In this document: positions 8,174 through 17,023 of the stretch, piece after piece
Layout of the letters: every line of letters begins with the position of its first letter
Numbering within the stretch: the stretch's first letter is position 1
Assembly: GCF_900142395.1 (NCBI RefSeq)
Contig: NZ_FRAS01000011.1
Span: forward strand, 81,756-145,755
Reading direction: 5' to 3'
Length of the DNA: 64,000 nt
From: Hymenobacter psychrotolerans DSM 18569
GTDB lineage: Bacteria > Bacteroidota > Bacteroidia > Cytophagales > Hymenobacteraceae
The notes under the pieces: generated by a model
The model's database searches: none
What the model saw: the letters and a program-made list of their open reading frames with translations, nothing else
What the model was told of the DNA's origin: nothing
Made by a program: the position numbers and the translations under genes

Positions 8174-8605
8174 ATGTCCGACGAGCAGTATATGCGCGAG
8201 GCGCTGAAGCAGGCGCGGTATGCTTTTGCGGAAGAGGAAATTCCGATTGGGGCGGTGGTAGTGCTGGACCGGCAGATTATTGCGCGAGCCTACAACCAGA
8301 CCGAGAAGCTGCGCGACGTGACGGCCCACGCCGAAATGCTGGCCCTGACGGCGGCGGCCAACCACGTCGGCAACAAATACCTATCCGACTGCACCCTCTA
8401 CGTGACCGTGGAGCCCTGTGTGATGTGCGCCGGCGCCACGGCCTGGGCCCAGTTGCGGCGCGTGGTATATGGCGCTGATGAGCCCAAGTTTGGCTACCGA
8501 CGCCACGGCAACCTACTGCATCCGAAGGCGGAAGTGGTAACGGGCGTGCTGGGTGCGGAGTGTGGCGAGATAATGCAGGAGTTCTTCGCGCGGAAGCGGA
8601 AATAG
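8174..8605 (+). CDS. tadA: tRNA(adenine34) deaminase TadA
   Basis: A 143-residue zinc deaminase that converts A34 to inosine in tRNA-Arg(ACG). The zinc site is complete: His52-Ala-Glu54 ('TAHAEM') and the Pro-Cys-x-x-Cys motif with Cys82 and Cys85 ('EPCVMCAGA'). Length and the N-terminal 'MREALKQARYAFAEEEIPIGAVVV' fit TadA rather than guanine or cytosine deaminases. It stands alone between two unrelated genes. Confidence 0.93.
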   Translation: MSDEQYMREALKQARYAFAEEEIPIGAVVVLDRQIIARAYNQTEKLRDVTAHAEMLALTAAANHVGNKYLSDCTLYVTVEPCVMCAGATAWAQLRRVVYGADEPKFGYRRHGNLLHPKAEVVTGVLGAECGEIMQEFFARKRK

Positions 8606-8607
8606 GC

Positions 8608-8615
8608 TACTTTTG
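8608..8615 (+). promoter_or_regulatory. TACTTTTG -7 box for superoxide dismutase
   Basis: An exact TAnnTTTG match right after the tadA stop and about 100 bp upstream of the dismutase ATG. No convincing -33 TTG is visible. Confidence 0.55.
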
Positions 8616-8715
8616 GCCGGCCTCGTAACCCTGGCCGGGGTGCGGCGGTTATACTCTGACGCGGGGCTGGCCCCGCATCCGTTTTTCTCTCCCTTTCACC
8701 TAAAACCCAACTACT

Positions 8716-9324
8716 ATGGCTTTCGAACTGCCCAAACTGCCCTACGCCTACGACGCCCTGGAGCCGCACATCGATGCGCAGACCATGGAAATCCACCATA
8801 CCAAGCACCACCAGGCGTACGTCACAAACCTCAACAACGCCATTGCCGGCACCGACATGGAAGGCAAGAGCCTCGAAGACCTGATGCAGAACATTGCATC
8901 GGCTCCGGCGGCGGTGCGCAACAACGGCGGCGGCCACTGGAACCACTCCCTGTTCTGGACCATTCTGGGCCCGAACGGTGGCGGTGAGCCCACGGGCGGA
9001 GTAGGCGAGGCCATTACGAAGGCGTTTGGCAGCTACGAGAAGTTCAAGGAGGAGTTCACGAAAGCCGCTACCACGCGCTTCGGCTCCGGCTGGGCCTGGC
9101 TGTGCAAGCAGACCGACGGCTCGGTTAAAATCTGCTCGACGCCCAACCAGGACAACCCGCTGATGCCCGACTCCGGCTGCCAGGGCACGCCCGTACTGGG
9201 CCTCGACGTGTGGGAGCACGCCTACTACCTCAAGTACCAGAACCGCCGCCCCGACTACATCGCGGCCTTCTACAACGCCATCAACTGGGACGAAGTGAAC
9301 CGTCGCTTCGCTGAGGCTGCGTAG
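8716..9324 (+). CDS. Superoxide dismutase, Fe/Mn family
   Basis: A 202-residue cytoplasmic enzyme that dismutates superoxide. The four metal ligands are present: His27 (EIHHTKHH), His77 ([10 protein letters not shown]), Asp164 and His168 (DVWEHAYY). No signal peptide is present. 'NQDNPL' and '[21 protein letters not shown]' (in part) are typical of Mn-type or cambialistic enzymes, but sequence alone does not fix the metal. It is monocistronic, with its own promoter box and a strong terminator. Confidence 0.96.
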   Translation: MAFELPKLPYAYDALEPHIDAQTMEIHHTKHHQAYVTNLNNAIAGTDMEGKSLEDLMQNIASAPAAVRNNGGGHWNHSLFWTILGPNGGGEPTGGVGEAITKAFGSYEKFKEEFTKAATTRFGSGWAWLCKQTDGSVKICSTPNQDNPLMPDSGCQGTPVLGLDVWEHAYYLKYQNRRPDYIAAFYNAINWDEVNRRFAEAA

Positions 9325-9338
9325 CGCTTTTCCGCCCC

Positions 9339-9380
9339 ATCAAAAAAGGCCGACCTGCATGCAGGTCGGCCTTTTTTGAT
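9339..9380 (+). terminator. Terminator of the superoxide dismutase gene
   Basis: ATCAAAAAAGGCCGACCTGC and its exact complement form a 21-bp perfect stem, with a six-T tract built into the 3' arm. Confidence 0.93.
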
Positions 9381-9547
9381 GCTCGTTGCGGCCACTTTCC
9401 TGGCGGCCTAAGCAGTGCAACCCGTGCCTGACGCACGCGCCAGGGGCCCAGCGGGGCCAACGGCTGCTGTCCCTACTCAGCAAGCTGCTGTGCTTTCTGT
9501 TCGGGTTTCGCCGGTATTGTCTCCGTTTTCGCCTTTCTGTTTTTGCC

Positions 9548-9555
9548 TATCTTTG
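9548..9555 (+). promoter_or_regulatory. TATCTTTG -7 box, probable promoter of the nucleoside permease
   Basis: An exact TAnnTTTG match about 200 bp upstream of the permease start. It implies a long leader. The stretch 9381-9547 upstream of it shows no gene. Confidence 0.5.
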
Positions 9556-9691
9556 AATTCCCGGGTTGCGCAAGCATTCGGGTTGCTCTTTTCCTCCTCT
9601 CTTCCGGCTGTTTTTACAAAGAACGTTAGCATTTGTTTATCAGGCTCTTATTCACTTTTCTTCGACACAACCGGGCAGTGAGCAGGGCAGC

Positions 9692-9760
9692 ATGAGCATA
9701 GCGCTTTTTATACGACACTTCCAGAGCACCTCATCCCACCTTTCAAGTACATCTGCATGA
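9692..9760 (+). other. Possible 22-codon leader ORF coupled to the permease gene
   Basis: A short frame (MSIALFIRHFQSTSSHL...) starts at 9692 and stops with a TGA that overlaps the permease ATG (ATGA at 9757-9760). It has no recognisable product. If translated it could couple or control permease translation; it may equally be chance. Confidence 0.3.
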
Positions 9761-11046
9761 GTACCAAGTTGCGGCTCACCATTCTGAGCTTTCTACAGTT
9801 TTTCATCTGGGGCTCATGGCTGATAACCATCGGGGCGTACTGGTTTCAGACCAAGCAGTGGTCGGGCGCGCAGTTTGGGGCCATCTTCTCCACGATGGGC
9901 ATTGCGTCCATTTTCATGCCCTCACTCATGGGCATCGTGGCCGATAAGTGGGTGAATGCCGAGAAGCTCTACGGCGCGCTGCATATCCTGGGCGGCCTCG
10001 TGCTGTGCACCATTCCCATGGTCACGGACCCCGGCATGTTTTTCTGGGTGATTCTGCTGAACATGATTTTCTACATGCCCACGCTGGCGCTGTCCATTGC
10101 CGTATCGTACTCGGTGCTCAAGCGTGAGGGGCTCGATGTGGTGAAGGACTACCCGCCCATCCGGGTGTGGGGCACTATCGGCTTTATTGTGGCCATGTGG
10201 ACGGTAAGTCTGCTGGGTTTCGAGAAGTCGGCCAGCCAGTTCTACGTGGCGGCCGCGGCGGCTATTCTGCTGGGTGTCTACTCGTTTACGCTGCCGAAAT
10301 GCCCGCCACCGTCCAAAGACACGCCCAGCCGCTCCCTGGTTGATGTACTGGGCCTGAAGTCGTTTGCCCTGCTGCGCGACACCAAGATGCTCACCTTCTT
10401 CCTGTTCGCGCTGCTGCTGGGCGCGGCGCTGCAGCTCACCAATGCCTACGGCGACACCTTCCTGCACGACTTCGACAAGGTGCCGGCCTACAAGGACACG
10501 TTTGCCGTGAAGTACCCGGCCATCATCATGTCCATTTCGCAGATTTCGGAAACGCTGTTCATTCTGGCTATTCCGTTCTTTCTGCGGCGCTTTGGCATCA
10601 AGCAGGTAATGCTGTTCAGCATGATTGCCTGGGTACTGCGCTTCGGCCTGCTGGCTTTCGGCACCCCCGATTTCCCCGGCATCTCCCTGATTGTGCTATC
10701 CTGCATTGTGTACGGCATGGCCTTCGACTTCTTCAACATCTCCGGCTCCCTGTTCGTGGAAACGCAGACTGCTTCGTCTATCCGGGCCAGCGCGCAGGGC
10801 TTGTTCATGATGATGACCAACGGCTTTGGGGCGGTGCTGGGCAGCTCGGTCAGCGGCGTGGTTATCGAGAAGTACTTCACCGCTGCTGATGGCGTCACGA
10901 AAGACTGGCAGGGCATCTGGCTGTCCTTTGCCGGCTACGCGCTGGTCATTGCCGTGCTGTTCGTTATTCTGTTCAAGCACAAGCACGTTCCGCAGGAAGT
11001 GGAGGAAACCGCTCAGGAGCCGCTGCTATCCGTAGAGCAGGCCTAG
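9757..11046 (+). CDS. Nucleoside permease, NupG/nucleoside:H+ symporter family (MFS)
   Basis: A 429-residue transporter with about 12 membrane helices. The start 'LRLTILSFLQFFIWGSWLITIGAYW' and 'YPPIRVWGTIGFI' are characteristic of the nucleoside:H+ symporter branch of the major facilitator superfamily (NupG/XapB). It would import nucleosides across the inner membrane. A terminator separates it from convergent ndk; a functional link through nucleotide metabolism is possible but not demonstrated by shared transcription. Confidence 0.87.
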   Translation: MSTKLRLTILSFLQFFIWGSWLITIGAYWFQTKQWSGAQFGAIFSTMGIASIFMPSLMGIVADKWVNAEKLYGALHILGGLVLCTIPMVTDPGMFFWVILLNMIFYMPTLALSIAVSYSVLKREGLDVVKDYPPIRVWGTIGFIVAMWTVSLLGFEKSASQFYVAAAAAILLGVYSFTLPKCPPPSKDTPSRSLVDVLGLKSFALLRDTKMLTFFLFALLLGAALQLTNAYGDTFLHDFDKVPAYKDTFAVKYPAIIMSISQISETLFILAIPFFLRRFGIKQVMLFSMIAWVLRFGLLAFGTPDFPGISLIVLSCIVYGMAFDFFNISGSLFVETQTASSIRASAQGLFMMMTNGFGAVLGSSVSGVVIEKYFTAADGVTKDWQGIWLSFAGYALVIAVLFVILFKHKHVPQEVEETAQEPLLSVEQA

Positions 11047-11102
11047 AGCTCAGCAAGCCCGTTAGTATAAAAAAAGTTTATAAATAGTCTGTTTTTAGTA
11101 CA

Positions 11103-11143
11103 CAAAAAATCCCGCTTTGCAGCCTGCAAAGCGGGATTTTTTG
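11103..11143. terminator. Bidirectional terminator between the permease gene and ndk
   Basis: CAAAAAATCCCGCTTTGCAG and its complement form a 20-bp perfect stem with A/T tracts on both sides. It can serve both convergent genes. Confidence 0.93.
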
Positions 11144-11184
11144 TCAGAATCGGCTACGCGTAGCTGACTATTGGTTGCGGAAGG

Positions 11185-11604
11185 CTAGAACTGCTCGTCG
11201 GCCGAGAAGAAGAAGTCACCTTCGATTTTCGCGTTTTCGTCGGAGTCGGAGCCGTGTACGGCGTTAGCCTCGATGCTCTTGGCGTATTTCTTCCGGATGG
11301 TGCCTTCGGCGGCCTGAGCCGGGTTGGTAGCGCCAATCAGGGTGCGGAAGTCGGCTACAGCGTTGTCTTTCTCCAGGATAGCCGCCACGATGGGGCCCGA
11401 AGACATGTACTTCACCAAGTCGCCGTAGAACGGACGCTCGGCGTGCACTTCGTAGAACTTGCCGGCACGCTCAGCCGTCAGGAGCACTTTTTTCAGCGAA
11501 ACAATACGGAAGCCACCTTCCTCAATCATGCTCAGGATGCCACCGATGTGGTTTTCCTGCGTGGCGTCGGGCTTAATCATGGTGAACGTGCGGTTCGTAG
11601 CCAT
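11185..11604 (-). CDS. ndk: Nucleoside diphosphate kinase
   Basis: A 139-residue kinase that equilibrates NTP and NDP pools. The active-site histidine is His117 in 'NAVHGSDS', and the N-terminal 'FTMIKPDAT' is the classic Ndk strand. The start at 11604 ([11 protein letters not shown]) matches the family. The open frame continues 31 codons upstream but overlaps the promoter. Length is normal. Confidence 0.96.
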   Translation of the reverse strand: MATNRTFTMIKPDATQENHIGGILSMIEEGGFRIVSLKKVLLTAERAGKFYEVHAERPFYGDLVKYMSSGPIVAAILEKDNAVADFRTLIGATNPAQAAEGTIRKKYAKSIEANAVHGSDSDENAKIEGDFFFSADEQF

Positions 11605-11666
11605 TTTGTCTGGTATGGTTAGGGGTTGAAATGAACAGGTAGAGCAAAGCCGGAACTTTGCGGGCG

Positions 11667-11699
11667 CAAAAGTAGCCTGATTATTCGGGGTGCGCACAA
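11667..11699 (-). promoter_or_regulatory. Promoter of ndk: TTG-N22-TACTTTTG
   Basis: On the minus strand TTG at 11699-11697 is followed after 22 bp by TACTTTTG (11674-11667), which fits the Bacteroidetes -33/-7 pattern. The leader to the ATG is about 60 bp. Confidence 0.7.
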
Positions 11700-11884
11700 G
11701 TCAGCTGCCCGAAACGCCGATATTCTGTCGGCACCGGGCCCTGCTGAACACCTCATTTCCGACATTCCAGCCAATCTGCGCACTAAAGCGCAGGCCGTTT
11801 TGTTGGAACCCAGAATATTTACGACTTTTGCCGCCTTTGTACGCGGCCTAAACCACCGAAATTCAGTCACCTACCCCGTAGGAA

Positions 11885-12928
11885 ATGTCCACAATATCTG
11901 AGTTGCAGGAGTTGCTGTCGCAGCCCCGGCAGGTTTTCATCACTACCCACCACAAACCCGACGCCGACGCCCTGGGCTCGTCGCTGGGCCTGGCGGGCTA
12001 CCTGCGCAAAAAGGGCCATTCCGTCACGGTCGTCACGCCTTCCGACTATCCGAATTTCCTGGCCTGGATGCCCGGCAACGAGGAAGTGGTGGTGTACGAG
12101 CCGCGCGAAAACGACGCCCAGGTGCGCGACATCATCAAGGCTGCGGAGGTGCTGTTCTGCCTGGATTTTTCCAGCCTCAACCGCATCAACGAGCTGGGCT
12201 CCTACATCCGGCAGGCGGCGGGCACCAAGGTCCTCATCGACCACCACCAGGAGCCCGAGCAGTTTGCCGACCTCGACTATTCCAACTCCAGCGCCGCCGC
12301 CACGGCCGAGCTGGTGTTTGAAGTAATCCGGGACTTGGGCGACCAGGCGCTGATTGATGTGGGCATCGGGGAGTGCCTGTACGCCGGCATCATGACCGAT
12401 ACGGGCTCGTTCCGGCACCCCAGCACCTCGCGCAATGTGCACCTCATCATTGCGGAGCTGCTGAATGCCGGCATCAACCTCTCCGACGTGCACCGCCGCA
12501 TCTACGACTCGCACTCTGAAATGCGCCTGCGCTTCCTGGGCTTCGTGCTGAAGGACAAGCTCACGGTGCTGCGCGAGTACAACACGGCCTACATTGCCAT
12601 TACCCAGGACGAGCTGCGCCAGTACGACTCCAAAACCGGTGATACGGAAGGCCTCGTCAACTTTGCGCTCAGCATCGAGGGCATTGTGTTTGCGGCTGTG
12701 CTCATCGACCGGGGCCAGGCCATCAAGATTTCCTTCCGCTCCGTCGGCGACTTCTCGGTAAGCAGCTTCTCGCGCGACCATTTCCAGGGCGGCGGCCACC
12801 ACAATGCGGCCGGCGGCATCAGCTACGACAAGCTGGAGCCTACCGTGCAACGTTTTCTGGGGTTGCTGCCTCAGTACCAAAGCCAACTGGTGACGGCCCC
12901 GCTGGCAGTTGCGCCGCCTTCGGCGTAA
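11885..12928 (+). CDS. DHH-family phosphoesterase, NrnA-like (nanoRNase/pAp phosphatase)
   Basis: A 347-residue DHH/DHHA1 protein. Metal-binding motifs are 'THHKPDADALGS' (residues 21-32) and Asp119-His120-His121 ('LIDHHQEP'), plus 'TDTGSFRH'. The C-terminal DHHA1 domain ends with the 'FQGGGHHNAAGG' substrate loop. NrnA enzymes degrade 2-5-mer RNA and remove the 3' phosphate of pAp; cyclic-di-AMP phosphodiesterases share the fold but usually carry extra sensor domains, which are absent here. The next gene starts only 38 bp downstream, so cotranscription with the FKBP gene is likely. Confidence 0.9.
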   Translation: MSTISELQELLSQPRQVFITTHHKPDADALGSSLGLAGYLRKKGHSVTVVTPSDYPNFLAWMPGNEEVVVYEPRENDAQVRDIIKAAEVLFCLDFSSLNRINELGSYIRQAAGTKVLIDHHQEPEQFADLDYSNSSAAATAELVFEVIRDLGDQALIDVGIGECLYAGIMTDTGSFRHPSTSRNVHLIIAELLNAGINLSDVHRRIYDSHSEMRLRFLGFVLKDKLTVLREYNTAYIAITQDELRQYDSKTGDTEGLVNFALSIEGIVFAAVLIDRGQAIKISFRSVGDFSVSSFSRDHFQGGGHHNAAGGISYDKLEPTVQRFLGLLPQYQSQLVTAPLAVAPPSA

Positions 12929-12966
12929 CTTGCCTGAAATTTCCTTTTTCACCCCTTCTCTGCTTC

Positions 12967-13920
12967 ATGCATCTGCATCGCAACATTCTGAGCCTGGCCC
13001 TGGCGGCCGGCGTACTGGGCCTGGCCTCCTGCAATAAGGGCGGCGACTTCGCGAAAACGAAAACCGGCATCGAATACAAAATCTTCAAAAACGACGGCGG
13101 CACCAAATACTCGTCGCGGGAAGTAAGCGCCGATGGGGATGCCACCTACAAGGACCGTATCGGTAAAATTCTGGCGCTGGACGTAGAATACCGCACCGCC
13201 AAAGACTCAGTACTGTTCAACTCGCGCAAGCAGCAGGGCATTCCGATGCGCATTGAGCTGCAGGAGCTGCAGGTGAAAGGCGGCCTGGAAGAAGCGCTGT
13301 CGCTGCTGCAGCCCGGCGACTCGGCTGTGTTCCGCTTCAACGTGGACACCATCTTCGCCAAGTCGTTTAAGCAGCCGGTGCCGGAGTTCATGAAGAAAGC
13401 CGGCAACACCATGACCATGTTCGTGAAGGCGCAGAAGCTGCAGACCCGCGACGAGGCCATGGCCGACCAGCAGAAGTCCATGATGGAGCAGCAGCAGAAA
13501 ATGGCGGCCCACGCCGAAGAGCAGCTGAAAAAGGACGACGTGATTCTGCAGGAGTACGTGAAGAAAAACAACATGACCATGCAGAAAGACGCTTCCGGCG
13601 TGTACTACATGGTGACCAAGCCCGGCACCGGCCCCAAGCCGAAAGCCGGCCAGACGGTTTCGGTGCTCTACAAAGGCACGCTGCTCGACGGCAAGGTGTT
13701 CGACTCGTCGGAGAAGATGGGGAACAAGCCGATTGACTTCCCGATCGGCGTAGGCCAGGTGATTCCGGGCTGGGACAAAGCCATTCCGCTGCTGGCCAAA
13801 GGCAGCAAGGCCACGCTGCTGATTCCGTCGTCGCTGGCCTACGGGCAGCGCGGCGCCGGTGCCGACATCCCGGCCGATGCGCCCCTGCGCTTCGACGTGG
13901 AGCTGGTGGACGTGAAGTAG
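12967..13920 (+). CDS. Two-domain FKBP-type peptidyl-prolyl isomerase, lipoprotein
   Basis: A 317-residue exported protein. The signal peptide ends in a lipobox (Leu-Ala-Ser-Cys22), so it is probably a membrane-anchored lipoprotein. The C-terminal third is a full FKBP domain ('GQTVSVLYKGTLLDGKVFDSS', 'VIPGWDKAIPLL', 'SLAYGQRGAG'). The N-terminal region, about residues 60-160, repeats a degenerate FKBP pattern ('VEYRTAKDSVLFNSR...', 'GLEEALSLLQPGDSAVFRF') without the full active site. A Gln/Lys-rich helix of about 50 residues joins them, as in trigger-factor-like or Mip-like chaperones. It is the first of four FKBP genes in a row and is paralogous to the fourth. Confidence 0.9.
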   Translation: MHLHRNILSLALAAGVLGLASCNKGGDFAKTKTGIEYKIFKNDGGTKYSSREVSADGDATYKDRIGKILALDVEYRTAKDSVLFNSRKQQGIPMRIELQELQVKGGLEEALSLLQPGDSAVFRFNVDTIFAKSFKQPVPEFMKKAGNTMTMFVKAQKLQTRDEAMADQQKSMMEQQQKMAAHAEEQLKKDDVILQEYVKKNNMTMQKDASGVYYMVTKPGTGPKPKAGQTVSVLYKGTLLDGKVFDSSEKMGNKPIDFPIGVGQVIPGWDKAIPLLAKGSKATLLIPSSLAYGQRGAGADIPADAPLRFDVELVDVK

Positions 13921-13927
13921 AAAACTC

Positions 13928-13957
13928 AGCCGCGGCCGGTCTCGGCCGCGGCTTTTT
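13928..13957 (+). terminator. Terminator after the first FKBP gene
   Basis: AGCCGCGGCCG and its complement form an 11-bp perfect stem with a GTCT loop and a T5 tract. Confidence 0.88.
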
Positions 13958-13981
13958 ACCCTTTTTTAGTTACTTACGCTT

Positions 13982-14575
13982 ATGAAAACCGGATTTAAAC
14001 GCTCGGTGCTGTTGCGGGCGGTGGTGGCACTGCTGGCCGTGGGGGCTCCGGCCCTCTCGGGCTGCGGCAAGACTGATTTTGCCAAGCAGCAGGAAGACCG
14101 CCAGAACCAATACCGCGCCATTGATGACGCTCTGATTCAGGCCTACCTGACGCGCAACAACATCACGTCTTCGGACTATACGCGCACCCCCTCGGGCCTG
14201 TATCTGGTGAAAGTGAGCGACGGGCCGGCCACCACCGAAACCATCAAAAGCGGACAGCAGGCAGATGTGAAATACATCGGCCGCTTCCTGCGCGACCCGG
14301 CTACCAGCAACAACTTCAACCAGAACGTTATCTTCGACAACTCCACTGACCGGCGAGTACCCTGTGGCTGCCTGAGCCTGACCGTAGGCGCTGGTGGAGT
14401 TATCAGCGCTTGGACGGAGGCGCTGCTGCTGATGAAAAAAGGCGACCGGAAAATCCTGCTGGTTCCGTCTTATCTGGCGTATGGGCAGGCCGGCAGCCAA
14501 AATTCAGCAGGCAGTTTCAGTATTCCGCCTGATGAGCCGCTGGCTTTCGATATGGAAGTGCTGGACGTTCGGTAA
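13982..14575 (+). CDS. FKBP-type peptidyl-prolyl isomerase, lipoprotein
   Basis: A 197-residue exported protein with a lipobox (Leu-Ser-Gly-Cys28). One FKBP domain spans about residues 75-197 ('QQADVKYIGRFL...', 'VISAWTEALLLMKKGDRKILLVPSYLAYG', in part). An insertion with Cys residues ('VPCGCLSL') lies where the classical domain has its short loop, and the usual 'GW' is replaced by 'AW', so catalysis may be reduced. It probably acts as a folding factor at the periplasmic face. Second of the four-gene FKBP run. Confidence 0.86.
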   Translation: MKTGFKRSVLLRAVVALLAVGAPALSGCGKTDFAKQQEDRQNQYRAIDDALIQAYLTRNNITSSDYTRTPSGLYLVKVSDGPATTETIKSGQQADVKYIGRFLRDPATSNNFNQNVIFDNSTDRRVPCGCLSLTVGAGGVISAWTEALLLMKKGDRKILLVPSYLAYGQAGSQNSAGSFSIPPDEPLAFDMEVLDVR

Positions 14576-14587
14576 TTTCAGTCAATC

Positions 14588-15058
14588 ATGCAGACAATTC
14601 GGTGCGTACTGCTGCTGAGTTGCTGGCTGGTTTCGGCGGTAGCGTGGGCCCAAACGGCGCCTGCTACCGCCGATTCGCTTTCCAGCCCGCCCGCCAGCAG
14701 CCTTTCTACTCCCAGCGGCCTCCGCTACGTGGTACTCCGGGCCGGCACTGGCCCCCAGACGGTAGCCGGGGGCCGCGCCGCCGTCTACTACCGGGGCTTT
14801 CTGCCCAACGGCAAGCTCTTCGACCAGATGCTGTTTCCGAGCAAGCCGCTGCGGGTGCGCGCCGGCCGCGGCGACGTCATCAAGGGGTGGGACGAGTTGC
14901 TATTGCTGCTGCCCGTCGGGACCCGGGTACAAGCCTGGATTCCGGCCCGGCTGGCCTACGGGGCCAAAGGTGTCCGAAGCCCTGCCGATGAGGAGCGGTA
15001 CCTGATTCCACCCGACACCGACCTGCGGTTTGAAATGGAAATCATGCCGCTGAAATAA
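14588..15058 (+). CDS. Secreted FKBP-type peptidyl-prolyl isomerase
   Basis: A 156-residue protein with a signal peptidase I signal (…AVAWA-Q, residues 1-22). A compact FKBP domain follows: 'GGRAAVYYRGFLPNGKLFDQM', 'VIKGWDELLLLLPVGTR', 'ARLAYGAKG'. The start is 12 bp after the preceding stop, so the two are probably cotranscribed. Third of the run and the shortest, close to a single-domain FKBP. Confidence 0.87.
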   Translation: MQTIRCVLLLSCWLVSAVAWAQTAPATADSLSSPPASSLSTPSGLRYVVLRAGTGPQTVAGGRAAVYYRGFLPNGKLFDQMLFPSKPLRVRAGRGDVIKGWDELLLLLPVGTRVQAWIPARLAYGAKGVRSPADEERYLIPPDTDLRFEMEIMPLK

Positions 15059-15128
15059 GCCGTGTGGCTTCCTGGGTGTGGCCTGTGGGGCCATGCCTTC
15101 GTCTGTTTTGCTTTTTAGCTTTGTTAGT

Positions 15129-16076
15129 ATGCGCCGCCTGCTTCGTTGTTTGCCGCTGCTGTTTTTGGGGTTCACGGGGGCCGGCTTTCGGCCTTACCAG
15201 GGTGAGCCCAAGCCGTTCAGCAAAACCCCTTCCGGTATCGAATACCGCATCTACCACAAAGTAAACGGGCGCTACGCGCTACGCCCCGCCACCAGCCCGG
15301 CCGCCGCTAGCCAGACCGGAAAAGTGCTGTCGGCGCATCTGCAGTACCGCAACGGCAAGGACTCCACGGTGTTCAACTCGCGCCGCCAGCTCGGGATGCC
15401 GGTACAGATACCAATGGCAGAGCTGAAAGTGCGCGGCGGCGTGGAAGAAGCCCTGACGATGCTGCAGCCCGGCGACTCCGCTGTGTTTCGTTTTCAGGCC
15501 GATTCCGTGTTTGCGCGTTCCTTTCGGCAGCCCGTGCCGCCGCCTATCCGGCAGGGCGGCAACGTGCTGCTGCTACTGGTGAAGGCCAATCAGTTTCTGA
15601 CGCCCGAAGAAGCCCGCGCCGAGCAGCAGCGTATGGTAGAGCTGGCGCGCCAAAAGGAAGCCGCCGAAAGCGCCCAGCGCCTGGCCAAAGACATTGCCGC
15701 CATTCAGGCCTACGCCACCCGCAACAAGCTGACGCTCCAGAAAACCCCGGGCGGCACCCACTACGTCATCACGAAGCGCGGCACCGGCAACACGCCGACG
15801 CCCGGCCAGACAGTTTCGGTGTTGTATACCGGCTCGTTGCTGGACGGCAAAGTGTTCGACTCATCGGAGAAAAACGGCGGCCGGCCTATCGATTTTCCGA
15901 TTGGCCGTAACATGGTAATCCAGGGCTGGGACCAGGCCATTCCGCTGCTGCCCAACGGCAGCAAAGCCATTCTGCTGATTCCCTCGGCCCTGGCTTACGG
16001 CAGCCGCGGTGCCGGCGCCGACATTCCCCCGAACGCCATTCTTCGCTTCGATGTAGAGCTGGTAGCAGTGAAGTAG
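15129..16076 (+). CDS. Two-domain FKBP-type peptidyl-prolyl isomerase
   Basis: A 315-residue paralogue of the first FKBP gene in this cluster, alignable along its whole length ('GIEYRIYHK', 'TVFNSRRQLGMPVQIP', 'LQPGDSAVFRF', then 'GQTVSVLYTGSLLDGKVFDSS', 'GWDQAIPLLPNGSKAILLIPSALAYG' in part). The N-terminal FKBP-like domain is degenerate and the C-terminal one complete. I chose the ATG at 15129 because it gives a short hydrophobic signal; an ATG at 15093 is also possible. There is no lipobox, unlike its paralogue, so it may be free in the periplasm. Confidence 0.86.
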   Translation: MRRLLRCLPLLFLGFTGAGFRPYQGEPKPFSKTPSGIEYRIYHKVNGRYALRPATSPAAASQTGKVLSAHLQYRNGKDSTVFNSRRQLGMPVQIPMAELKVRGGVEEALTMLQPGDSAVFRFQADSVFARSFRQPVPPPIRQGGNVLLLLVKANQFLTPEEARAEQQRMVELARQKEAAESAQRLAKDIAAIQAYATRNKLTLQKTPGGTHYVITKRGTGNTPTPGQTVSVLYTGSLLDGKVFDSSEKNGGRPIDFPIGRNMVIQGWDQAIPLLPNGSKAILLIPSALAYGSRGAGADIPPNAILRFDVELVAVK

Positions 16077-16094
16077 CGCGCAGACAGCCTGTTC

Positions 16095-16164
16095 ATCAAC
16101 AAACGCAAAGCCCTCCGGCGGCAGGTTCTGTTACCTGCTGCCGGAGGGCTTTGCGTTTGTTGAT
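16095..16164. terminator. Long bidirectional hairpin between FKBP gene and recO
   Basis: Two 32-bp arms (16095-16126 and 16133-16164) are complementary with a single mismatch, around a 6-nt loop. It separates two convergent genes. Confidence 0.9.
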
Positions 16165-16189
16165 CCGCCTTGTGGCCGCGGTATGCCCG

Positions 16190-16906
16190 CTATTCGGCCA
16201 GCACTTCCGAGAGAATGGCCAGTGAGCGGACCTCGCCCAGCCGCTCGACGTGCAACTGGTAGTAGCGGATGAGCACCGCCAGCAGCTCACGGCGCACGCG
16301 GCCATTCGGGATGGAAACGTGGGCCGGGTCGCGGAGCAGCTCATCAAAATACTGCTCGAACTCCTGGAGGCGCAACGCTGCTGGTCCGCTGCCCTGCGCA
16401 GTGGGCACGGTGGCCGCAAAGGCCACCTGGGTTGTAATTTCCTCGCCTCGCTCTACTCCAAAGCCCAGATAGCGCGCCAAGCCCAGCAGAAACGTCAGCG
16501 CAAAGTTTTCCTGCCCGCTGGTTTGCTGGTCGAAGGCCAGCAGGTTGTCGTGTAGAAACTGAAACAGCGGCACGTTTTCCTCTTCTTCCAGCACGGCGTG
16601 GCTTAGAATTTCGGATAGCACCAGCGCCACGCTGCTCTTTTGCACATCGTAGGGAATGCTGCGGTAAGCTTCAGCGCAACGAAACTCCGAAAGGCGGGTG
16701 AGGCCGCCCGTGCGCGAGGTATAAGCCACCAGTTCCAGCAGCGTGAGGGGCTGAAACAAGGCAATCCGGCCCGGGGGCTTAGCCTTGCGCACCCCGTTCA
16801 CCACGTAGCTCTGCACGCCCAGCCGCTCCGTGTACACCCGCGCAATAATGCTGGTTTCACGGTAGCGGATATAGCTCAGAACGATGCCGCGGGTTTTGAT
16901 TAGCAT
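16190..16906 (-). CDS. recO: DNA repair protein RecO
   Basis: A 238-residue protein starting 'MLIKTRGIVLSYIRYRETSIIARVYTE', which is the RecO OB-fold N-domain. The helical C-domain follows; the four-cysteine zinc site seen in some RecO proteins is absent. RecO anneals ssDNA and loads RecA at gaps with RecR. I chose the ATG at 16906; the frame runs 22 codons further upstream with no family-like sequence. It is followed, across a gap of about 120 bp, by porZ on the same strand upstream. Confidence 0.9.
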   Translation of the reverse strand: MLIKTRGIVLSYIRYRETSIIARVYTERLGVQSYVVNGVRKAKPPGRIALFQPLTLLELVAYTSRTGGLTRLSEFRCAEAYRSIPYDVQKSSVALVLSEILSHAVLEEEENVPLFQFLHDNLLAFDQQTSGQENFALTFLLGLARYLGFGVERGEEITTQVAFAATVPTAQGSGPAALRLQEFEQYFDELLRDPAHVSIPNGRVRRELLAVLIRYYQLHVERLGEVRSLAILSEVLAE

Positions 16907-17023
16907 GATGCGAAAGTGCTGATGTTGGTAGAGTTGACGGGCTGACTTGTGCCATGCCGGAGGCGGCCGCACTGGCGCCCTGCGGCTACTGCGAAACAGT
17001 TTTCAGCCCGAAAAAATCCACCG

